DNA of 11,559 nucleotides from DSWT01 sp034433375 (GTDB lineage Bacteria > Chloroflexota > Anaerolineae > B4-G1 > SLSP01). The DNA is taken from contig DAOUAQ010000020.1 in NCBI GenBank assembly GCA_034433375.1, positions 1-11,559 on the forward strand, read 5' to 3'. The notes below the pieces were generated by a model, which searched no databases, had not been told where the DNA came from, and worked only from the letters and a program-made list of their open reading frames with translations. A program made the translations under genes and the position numbers. Numbering within the stretch: position 1 is the first letter of the stretch; each line of letters begins with the position of its first letter. Below, one piece after another: positions 6,706 to 11,559 of this stretch.

Positions 6706-7638
6706 TTACGCACTCACCTTCAGGAAAATCTCTTCCAACGTCGGGCGCACCCACTCGTAACGGGTCAGGATGACGCTCTGTTGCAAGACGAGTGGCAGCA
6801 ACGCTTGTTTGCCGTGCGCCACATCGTTGACGACGACGCGCAGGACGGCCTCTTCTTGCGTCACACCGGTAATCCAGGGCTGCGCTTGCAGCGCGGCGAC
6901 GAAGGCTTCGGCCCACGGCGGGCTGGCGGCGTCGAGTTCCAGGACGGCGGTGTTCAGGGGATAGCGTTCGCGCAATTCGTCGCGCCCGGCGACGAGCAGC
7001 AGTTGGCCTTTGTGGATAATGGCGATCGTATCGCAGATGCGCTCCACGTCGGCGAGGATGTGGGTGGAGAAGAAGACGGTAACGTCGCCGCGCAGCCTGT
7101 CCAGCAGATCGAGCACCTCGTAGCGCCCTGCCGGATCGAGCGAGCTGGTCGGCTCGTCGAGCAGCAGCACGGGCGGGCGGTGCAAGAGCGCCTGCGCGAT
7201 CCCCAACCGCTGGTGCATCCCGCCGGAGAAACCGCCGATCTTGCGGCGCGCGGCGTCCTGCAAGCCTACCAGTTCCAGCATCTCCTCGATGCGGGCTTTG
7301 CGGTCGGCGGCAGGCATCTCGAACAACTGTCCAGCGTAATCCAGATACTCGCGCGGCGTCATCCACGAATAAAAGGCCGGGTCCTGCGGCAGATAGCCAA
7401 ACTTCTCGCGGGCGCGGCTGTCCGCATTGGTCGTCTCCACACCGGCGATCCAGGCGCGACCGGCGGTCGGGTGGCCCAATCCCACCAACAGGCGCATCGT
7501 GGTCGTCTTCCCGGCGCCGTTGCGCCCCAGAAAGCCAAAGATCGAGCCGTAAGGCACAGACAGGTTCAGGTCTTGCAAGGCGATGACCTCGCCGTAATGA
7601 CGGGTCAGTTCCTCACAGCGAATAGCGGCCTCGGTCAT
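6706..7638 (-). CDS. ABC transporter ATP-binding protein (ABC-2 type)
   Basis: This 310-residue ATPase should drive the adjacent membrane protein. From the chosen ATG (MTEAAIRCEELTRHYG), Walker A is GRNGAGKT (38-45), the Q-loop is LPQDP (Q85), the signature is FSGGM (137-141), Walker B is VLLLDEP (157-163) and the switch is STH (191-193). The C-terminal extension ends in TLEEIFLKVSA, as in ATPases of ABC-2 exporters of the CcmA/YxlF kind. The start at 7638 overlaps the preceding PLDc_N gene's TGA as ATGA. The frame stays open 26 codons further upstream, but that part lies inside the neighbouring gene and is basic, low-complexity shadow sequence. PLDc_N protein, ATPase and permease in this order recall the Bacillus yxlE-yxlF-yxlG module. 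The substrate is not evident. Confidence 0.93.
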   Translation of the reverse strand: MTEAAIRCEELTRHYGEVIALQDLNLSVPYGSIFGFLGRNGAGKTTTMRLLVGLGHPTAGRAWIAGVETTNADSRAREKFGYLPQDPAFYSWMTPREYLDYAGQLFEMPAADRKARIEEMLELVGLQDAARRKIGGFSGGMHQRLGIAQALLHRPPVLLLDEPTSSLDPAGRYEVLDLLDRLRGDVTVFFSTHILADVERICDTIAIIHKGQLLLVAGRDELRERYPLNTAVLELDAASPPWAEAFVAALQAQPWITGVTQEEAVLRVVVNDVAHGKQALLPLVLQQSVILTRYEWVRPTLEEIFLKVSA

Positions 7639-7841
7639 GCTTCCTCGCGGCCTAGCGTGAAGTAGAGAATCGGGCCGATGATGTTGACGCCGGCGGCGAT
7701 CACAATCCACAGCCATTTCGGCCCACGCAGCTTTGGCTGTTTTTTGAGAATATCCACCAGCGCCGCGATTTTCAATCCCAGGTCGATCAGAACGAGAGGG
7801 ATGATGAGCGGCAAATAGGGCATGAAATCATTGAAAGTCAT
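7635..7841 (-). CDS. Small PLDc_N-domain membrane protein (YxlE-like)
   Basis: This is a 68-residue protein with two hydrophobic helices (about 8-29 and 42-63). The linker ILKKQPKLRGPKWLW and the ending NIIGPILYFTLGREEA are the typical layout of the phospholipase-D N-terminal transmembrane domain found alone. Such peptides sit beside ABC-2 exporters; Bacillus YxlE of the sigma-Y operon is the model, where it is a negative regulator. The ATG at 7841 has GGAGGAGA just upstream and fits the family's usual N-terminus. A longer in-frame start near 7917 would overlap the end of purC and has no such site. The stop overlaps the ABC ATPase start by 4 bp, so the two are probably translationally coupled. 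Its job here, a membrane anchor or regulator of the transporter, is inferred. Confidence 0.85.
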   Translation of the reverse strand: MTFNDFMPYLPLIIPLVLIDLGLKIAALVDILKKQPKLRGPKWLWIVIAAGVNIIGPILYFTLGREEA

Positions 7842-7915
7842 GGTCTCCTCCGCAATAGCCGATGTAACGCCTGCATCCAATAGCTCCGTGCCGCCGGTGA
7901 TGTAGATGATCGCCA

Positions 7916-8866
7916 TTACAAAAAGCTCGTGAGGGTGACAAGAACCCGCTCTTCCGCCGGATAAGCGCTTGGTTCGAATGTCGTGCCCGTCAATTTCTCG
8001 TAGCAGGCGATGTAGCGCTGGCTGACCTGCGCGATAAGGTCGTCCGTCGCCGCGGGCGGTTCGCCGTCGCCGCGATAGCCGCGCTCGGCGTACCAGAGAC
8101 GCAGAAATTCCTTGTCGAAGTTGTCCGGTTCTTCGCCAGCAGCGAGACGTGCCGCGTAAGTGTCGGCGACCCAAAAACGGCTGCTATCAGGCGTGTGAAC
8201 TTCATCGATGAGCATCACCCGGCCATCTGGCGCGCGCCCGAACTCGTACTTCGTATCCACCAGGATGAGGCCGCCCTGGCGCGCAATCGCCTGCCCGCGC
8301 ATGAAGATCGCCAGCGCCGCCGCCTGCACCTGCTCCCACGTCTCGGCATCCAGCAGACCGTGCTCCACCACCTCGGCGCAGGTGATGCGTTCATCGGTTT
8401 CACCCTTCGTCGTCGGCGTGATGATCGGTGTGGGGAGCGCGTCGTTCTTTTGCAAGCCGTCGGGGAAGTCGTAGCCGTAAATGTAGCGCTCGCCGAGGGC
8501 ATAGCGATACCACAGCGCGGTCTTCGTCACGCCGCTGATGTAGCCGCGCACGATCACCTCGATAGGGAACGGCTCGCACTCCGTCGCCAGCAGCACATTG
8601 GGATCGGGCACATCGAGGACATGGTTAGGGATGATGTCGCGCGTCTGCTCGAACCAGAACGCGCTCAGTTGATTGAGCACCTGTCCCTTGAACGGCACGG
8701 CGGTGAGGATGCGGTCGAAGGCGGAGAGGCGATCCGTCGTCACCAACAGGCGGCGCTTGTCGGGCAGCGCGAAGGATTCGCGGACTTTGCCGCTGGCGTA
8801 GGCGTAAGGCCACGCGATGTCTACAGACTTCAGAGCCAAGGAAATGTAAGCTTCAATATCAATCAT
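7916..8866 (-). CDS. purC: SAICAR synthase (phosphoribosylaminoimidazole-succinocarboxamide synthase)
   Basis: PurC couples CAIR with aspartate using ATP to give SAICAR. The protein is 316 residues, close to the yeast ADE1-type length and longer than the short PurC of E. coli. Motifs in order: SGKVRESF (about 25-32), TTDRLSAFD (43-51), EVIVRGYISG (103-112), the TPTTKGE segment near 150, DTKYEFG (204-210) and LIDEVHTPDSSRFW (219-232). The start is set by AGGAG at 8875-8879, 8 bases before the ATG at 8866. A GTG at 8875 in the same frame would overlap that site and is disfavoured. purC begins 23 bp after the vapC stop, so it probably shares the toxin-antitoxin transcript. A 74-bp gap separates it from the PLDc_N gene. 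Confidence 0.96.
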   Translation of the reverse strand: MIDIEAYISLALKSVDIAWPYAYASGKVRESFALPDKRRLLVTTDRLSAFDRILTAVPFKGQVLNQLSAFWFEQTRDIIPNHVLDVPDPNVLLATECEPFPIEVIVRGYISGVTKTALWYRYALGERYIYGYDFPDGLQKNDALPTPIITPTTKGETDERITCAEVVEHGLLDAETWEQVQAAALAIFMRGQAIARQGGLILVDTKYEFGRAPDGRVMLIDEVHTPDSSRFWVADTYAARLAAGEEPDNFDKEFLRLWYAERGYRGDGEPPAATDDLIAQVSQRYIACYEKLTGTTFEPSAYPAEERVLVTLTSFL

Positions 8867-8874
8867 ATCAATCA

Positions 8875-8879
8875 CTCCT
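8875..8879 (-). promoter_or_regulatory. Ribosome-binding site deciding the purC start
   Basis: On the minus strand AGGAG sits here with 8 bases to the ATG at 8866. The competing GTG start at 8875 would use part of this same site as its first codon, leaving it without a ribosome-binding site. Confidence 0.7.
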
Positions 8880-8889
8880 ATAGAAGATA

Positions 8890-9309
8890 TTACTGCCAGA
8901 GATTAAGAATTTCTATACCGACATTCTCGAAATCAGCTTCATTGCGCGTGACCAAGATGAAGTTGTTATGCAACGCAATCGCCGCAATCAAAGAATCTAT
9001 CACAGACATAGGTTTCCCCTCTTTCTCAAGCGATCCAGTGAGCCGGCCCCATTCAAGCATCACCTTAGCATCTACGGACACAATCCTGTCAGCGAAACGC
9101 CGAGGTAATTCTTCATTGAGCCACGTCATCAGACGCACTTTCCGCTCTGAGTCCTGCAACTTTTCGATACCCTTCTGAATTTCACCCAGCGTTATCACAC
9201 TCAGATGTAAACGTCGCTCTTCGATACTGTCAACCCAGGCAATAATCTGGGAATTTGGTCGTTTGGCAACAAGTTCAGAGATAACACATGTATCCAGCAA
9301 ATAATTCAT
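8890..9309 (-). CDS. vapC: VapC/FitB-type PIN-domain toxin
   Basis: This 139-residue PIN-fold ribonuclease is the toxin of a type II toxin-antitoxin pair. The acidic metal-binding set is present: D6 in LLDTCVISEL, E43 in TLGEIQKGI, D105 in SVIDSLIAAIA and the TRNEADF block with D126. The layout fits the FitB-like subgroup usually paired with Phd/YefM antitoxins. Length is normal and no residue is missing, so it should be active. Its ATG overlaps the antitoxin TGA as ATGA, the usual coupling. Known VapC toxins cut tRNA or rRNA, but the target here is unknown. The stretch looks more A+T-rich than purC, consistent with mobile origin. Confidence 0.93.
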   Translation of the reverse strand: MNYLLDTCVISELVAKRPNSQIIAWVDSIEERRLHLSVITLGEIQKGIEKLQDSERKVRLMTWLNEELPRRFADRIVSVDAKVMLEWGRLTGSLEKEGKPMSVIDSLIAAIALHNNFILVTRNEADFENVGIEILNLWQ

Positions 9310-9563
9310 AGGGCAGGCTCCTGTCGCGCCAAACCAGAGTCACGCCTTAAATCTAAATCTACCTCAGCGAGCGGTGAATCGCGGAAGAAAGCTGACAGAC
9401 TCTGCTGTGGTAGCGTTAGGCGTTTGAATTCTTCATAAGATACCAAGACAACAGCTTCTACACCATGCTTGGTAATCACTTGTGGGCCAACGCTCAAAGC
9501 GCTATTTACGACTTCACTCAATTTATTCTTGGCTTCTTGTAATTGCCAGGTATGTATAGTCAC
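9306..9563 (-). CDS. Phd/YefM-family antitoxin
   Basis: This 85-residue protein directly precedes vapC. The N-terminal part (HTWQLQEAKNKLSEVVNSA, then GPQVITKHGVEAVVLVSYEEF) is the typical Phd/YefM DNA-binding dimer domain. The C-terminal part (about 55-85, rich in D, R and L) would be the flexible tail that wraps the toxin. The start is GTG at 9563, with a full AGGAGGTG (9569-9576) five bases upstream; no in-frame ATG is suitable. Phd/YefM proteins repress their own promoter with the toxin as co-repressor. A consensus promoter lies immediately upstream, with an AGACAG direct repeat between it and the gene. Confidence 0.92.
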   Translation of the reverse strand: MTIHTWQLQEAKNKLSEVVNSALSVGPQVITKHGVEAVVLVSYEEFKRLTLPQQSLSAFFRDSPLAEVDLDLRRDSGLARQEPAL

Positions 9564-9568
9564 ATCAA

Positions 9569-9576
9569 CACCTCCT
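9569..9576 (-). promoter_or_regulatory. Strong ribosome-binding site for the GTG-started antitoxin
   Basis: AGGAGGTG on the minus strand lies five bases before the GTG at 9563 and decides that start. A strong site here fits the need to make antitoxin in excess of toxin. Confidence 0.8.
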
Positions 9577-9591
9577 GTCTAGTCTGTCTGG

Positions 9592-9620
9592 ATTATACAC
9601 GGCATCTATAAAATTGTCAA
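9592..9620 (-). promoter_or_regulatory. Perfect sigma-70 promoter for the toxin-antitoxin (and probably purC) transcript
   Basis: On the minus strand TTGACA (9620-9615) and TATAAT (9597-9592) are separated by exactly 17 bases. Both hexamers match the housekeeping consensus with no mismatch. The start of transcription would fall near 9585. Just downstream, AGACAG occurs twice with a 3-base gap (about 9577-9591), a candidate operator for the Phd-like antitoxin. The promoter lies in the gap between the APH gene and the antitoxin. Confidence 0.85.
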
Positions 9621-9638
9621 TAGGCTAACTCTGCACAC

Positions 9639-10643
9639 TCAGGGCACGCTGAACATCTTGATTCCGGGATGCGCCCCGTTACGCAACGCATCCACGGTCT
9701 TCGCCAACTGCTCGCGCGCCCATAGCTCCTGGCCGTTGGTCGGATACTTGCGATAGTAACACTCGATCACCATAATCAAAAAAAGGTAGAGGCTGTAGAG
9801 CGCCCGGCGGGTGCGCTGCGCCGGCGTGTCCAGCACCGGCAACCCGTACCCAGCGGCGAAATCGCTGCCGGGATCATAGCCGGTGAAATTGACCTCCATC
9901 AACGGATCGCCCCACAAGGCGCGTTCGTGGTCGATGATGCCCGTGATCGTCTGCGTTTCCGCGTCGAAGAAGATGTTGCCATCCCATAAATCCCAGTGGA
10001 CGAGATGCGGGGTGACGACTTCGTCTAGCGTCGCGTAGTGGCTACGGGCCAGATCGTGATAATCGGCGTATGAAAGCGGTAGTTCGACGGCCATATCCTC
10101 GCCATCTTGCAGTACGGTCATTAGCATCGCGTCGAACGCCTCGCGCCACGTCGCAAAGCGGGGCGCGCTTGCCGCGCCATAGCCGAACGCCACGCCCTCG
10201 ATCGCGTTGATCTCCCGCAGATACGCGCCAATCTGCCGGTTGATGCTTTGCTGCGCATCGGGCGACAGCTCGCCGCGGACTTTGTGCAGCGGTGCGCCCG
10301 GCAGGTGTTGCATGATGAAAAACTCGTTATCCAGCAACGTCCGCGAAGCGTCGTAACAGAAAATCTCCGCGACCGGCGCCGAAGTCCGTTCACGCAGCAG
10401 ACGCATCGCGGCGACCTCGGCGGACATGATGTCGTGCTCGTAGCGCAGAACGCACACGTGCGACGGCGGCGATACCTTCAACACCCAGATGCGCCCGTCC
10501 GCCAAATCCAGGCGATAGGCCGTGGCGAAATAGCCCTCGGTCAATTCCTCCGTAGTCTTGACACAGGTCTCGCTGCCAAAATGATGACTGACCAGCGATT
10601 GTATCTGGTCGTGCGAGAGTGTGATTTTAGAAATACTTTGCAT
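9639..10643 (-). CDS. APH-family (aminoglycoside phosphotransferase-fold) kinase
   Basis: This is a 334-residue soluble kinase-like protein. The N-lobe has a candidate ATP lysine in WVLKVS (K56). The hinge region reads FFIMQHLPGAPL (about 108-119). The catalytic loop is HWDLWDGN (216-223; D218 base, N223 metal ligand). The metal-binding segment is GIIDHERALWGDP (D238). These are the APH/choline-kinase superfamily hallmarks and all are intact. Such proteins phosphorylate many small molecules, so aminoglycoside resistance should not be assumed. An AAAGGTGA ribosome site precedes the ATG at 10643. Neighbours are purQ upstream and the toxin-antitoxin pair downstream. The substrate is unknown; a sugar, a choline-like compound or an antibiotic are all possible. 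Confidence 0.88.
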   Translation of the reverse strand: MQSISKITLSHDQIQSLVSHHFGSETCVKTTEELTEGYFATAYRLDLADGRIWVLKVSPPSHVCVLRYEHDIMSAEVAAMRLLRERTSAPVAEIFCYDASRTLLDNEFFIMQHLPGAPLHKVRGELSPDAQQSINRQIGAYLREINAIEGVAFGYGAASAPRFATWREAFDAMLMTVLQDGEDMAVELPLSYADYHDLARSHYATLDEVVTPHLVHWDLWDGNIFFDAETQTITGIIDHERALWGDPLMEVNFTGYDPGSDFAAGYGLPVLDTPAQRTRRALYSLYLFLIMVIECYYRKYPTNGQELWAREQLAKTVDALRNGAHPGIKMFSVP

Positions 10644-10813
10644 CAGTTCACCTTTATTGTCAGCAGATTAAGCAGATTAAGCAGATTTTTTGTGCTTATG
10701 AGAATCATTCTGCAATTCCGGTACACGGATACACACGGATTGTTTTCCTAAAAATCCAAAGAATCCGTGAAATCCGCGTACAATTCTTGGATGCTTGACT
10801 GTCACATAATCTG
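10644..10813. other. Gap between purQ and the APH gene with short repeats
   Basis: This 170-bp gap holds a 9-bp tandem repeat (AGCAGATTA twice and AGCAGATTT, about 10662-10688). It also holds an imperfect 20-base inverted repeat built of CGGAT/ATCCG units (10721-10741 against 10761-10781, 19-base loop). On the minus strand no T-run follows the inverted repeat. No convincing promoter for the APH gene was found. I see no open frame in it worth calling. Confidence 0.6.
10721..10781. repeat. Imperfect inverted repeat (ACACGGAT units)
   Basis: The left arm reads TACACGGATACACACGGATT. The right arm, reversed, reads TACGCGGATTTCACGGATT. Each arm is itself two copies of a CGGAT-containing unit. The arms could fold the purQ-APH transcript into a hairpin that protects the purQ 3' end, but this is inference. 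Confidence 0.6.
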
Positions 10814-11559
10814 CTAAATCTCAGCAGCGTAGCGCAGTCCTTGTGTGAACAGGCTCAGGCCCAGATTGCCGCGCTCGCCGCGCGCGTAACGCGGGTGCTG
10901 CTCCGGGAAGATGTGATCTTCAGGATGCGGCATCAGGCCGAAAACGGTACCTTGTGAATTGCACACGCCCGCGATGTCGGCGGTGGAGCCGTTGGGATTG
11001 GCGGGATACTCCACCGGGCCGTTGCCGTCGGCGGCGGTATACGTGACGACGATCTGCCCGTTGGCGCGCAACTCGGCCAGCACCGCTTCGTCGCGGGGGA
11101 CGAAACGCCCTTCGCCGTGGGCGACCGGGCAGTAGATGCGCTCCGTCAATCCGCGCGTGAAGACGCAAGGGCTATCCGGGTTCGGCTCCAGCCACACCCA
11201 GCGGCACTCGAAGCGGTTGGAGGCGTTGCGGGTTAACGTCGCTCTCCCTCCCCCCCTTACGTCCCCCCCAGTGGGGGGGAGAGAGACAGAAAACTTGACG
11301 CGTACTGCGGTTTCAGTTTCATCCCCCCCCGTGGGGGGGACAGAGGGGGGGAGACCCGGCAGCCACCCGCTTTTCACCAGCGCCTGGAAGCCATTGCAGA
11401 TGCCGATGACCGGTTTGCCCGCGTCCACGAAACGCGCCATCTCTTCCTGGAACAACCAGCGCATGTCCGCCGCCAGCAGCCGCCCCGCGCCGAGCGCATC
11501 GCCGTAGGAGAAGCCCCCCGGCAGCACGAGCATCTGGTATTCGTGCAGATGCGCGGGAT
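10814..11559 (-). CDS. purQ: FGAM synthase glutaminase subunit (PurQ-type), N-terminus beyond the window, with in-frame insert
   Basis: This class I glutamine amidotransferase releases ammonia from glutamine for the FGAM synthase step. The frame enters from the right edge and reads HEYQMLVLPGGFSYGD, so the Met at 11533 is internal and roughly 45 N-terminal residues are outside. Counting from that Met, the nucleophile is C46 in VIGICNGFQALV, and the HPE pair is in FGLMPHPEDHIF near the end. RATLTRN-SNRFECRWVWLE is the conserved block after the first domain. Between GWLPG (ends 60) and RATL (starts 97) lie 36 extra residues with two PPTGGD copies; normal PurQ joins these blocks almost directly. 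The frame is intact and catalytic residues remain, so a working enzyme is possible. It could instead be the C-terminal domain of a long PurL, which the window cannot exclude. Confidence 0.93.
   Translation of the reverse strand, partial: PAHLHEYQMLVLPGGFSYGDALGAGRLLAADMRWLFQEEMARFVDAGKPVIGICNGFQALVKSGWLPGLPPSVPPTGGDETETAVRVKFSVSLPPTGGDVRGGGRATLTRNASNRFECRWVWLEPNPDSPCVFTRGLTERIYCPVAHGEGRFVPRDEAVLAELRANGQIVVTYTAADGNGPVEYPANPNGSTADIAGVCNSQGTVFGLMPHPEDHIFPEQHPRYARGERGNLGLSLFTQGLRYAAEI
11246..11353. mobile_element. 108-bp palindromic G/C-run element inserted in frame in purQ
   Basis: The insert contains two 19-bp perfect hairpins (11262-11280 and 11322-11340), each T plus seven C, a 3-base loop, then seven G plus A, exactly 60 bp apart. 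They are flanked by outer arms TCCCCCCCT (11249-11257) and AGGGGGGGA (11344-11352) that pair with each other. The unique centre is about 40 bp. The length, 108 bp, is a multiple of three, so the purQ frame survives and reads PPTGGD twice. It has no gene of its own and looks like a miniature palindromic (REP/MITE-like) repeat. Mobility is inferred from position and structure. Target duplications are not evident. Confidence 0.75.

Noticed and set aside
7842..7917. Longer PLDc_N protein starting near 7917
   Set aside because: It would overlap the end of purC, lacks the strong ribosome site found before 7841, and adds residues unlike the family.
11246..11353. purQ pseudogene
   Set aside because: The insert keeps the frame and the catalytic Cys and His-Pro-Glu remain, so inactivation is not supported.
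10814..11533. Complete 239-residue PurQ starting at 11533
   Set aside because: The frame continues upstream as HEYQ-MLVLPGG, a conserved internal segment, so that Met is not the start and the gene is cut by the window edge.

Overview
This window looks like a bacterial chromosome segment of moderately high G+C. All twelve genes that can be supported lie on the minus strand, so transcription runs from the right edge to the left edge. Five of them are de novo purine synthesis genes: purQ (partial, right edge), purC, purE, purF and purD (partial, left edge). The PurC, PurE and PurF types, the short tandem repeats in the gaps and the PLDc_N-ABC module would fit a Chloroflexota (Anaerolineae-like) genome. 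That assignment is an inference from style, because no rRNA or other marker gene is present.

Layout in transcription order: purQ glutaminase domain (runs off the right edge); a 170-bp gap with short repeats; an APH-fold phosphotransferase; a Phd/YefM-VapC toxin-antitoxin pair preceded by a perfect TTGACA-N17-TATAAT promoter; purC only 23 bp after vapC; then a three-gene module made of a PLDc_N membrane peptide, an ABC ATPase, and an unusual permease whose N-terminal half is a YhfC-type intramembrane protease domain. Next comes purE, of the CO2-using class II kind seen in animal PAICS. An AAA/OLD-like ATPase and a Toprim/DUF4276-like partner follow, then purF and purD. ATPase, partner and purF are chained by two 4-bp ATGA stop/start overlaps, so an accessory, possibly defensive, pair is translationally coupled into the purine operon.

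How they work together: PurF makes phosphoribosylamine from PRPP and glutamine (PurF carries the four cysteines of the oxygen-sensitive Fe-S type). PurD adds glycine, PurQ supplies ammonia for the FGAM synthase step, PurE carboxylates AIR directly, and PurC adds aspartate. No purK is seen, which agrees with a class II PurE. The ABC module, the APH kinase, the toxin-antitoxin pair and the ATPase pair are not purine enzymes. They occupy the joints between pur genes.

The most striking sequence-level feature is repeat DNA inside essential enzyme genes. purQ contains a 108-bp G/C-run palindromic insert that keeps the frame open and adds 36 residues between two conserved blocks. purD runs, in frame, into an 8-bp tandem repeat (8-residue protein period) right after its conserved GYPGDYEKGK block. 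Most of the longer gaps also carry 7- or 9-bp tandem repeats of unrelated sequence. No gene-free stretch exceeds 300 bp. No tRNA, rRNA, CRISPR or transposase was seen.
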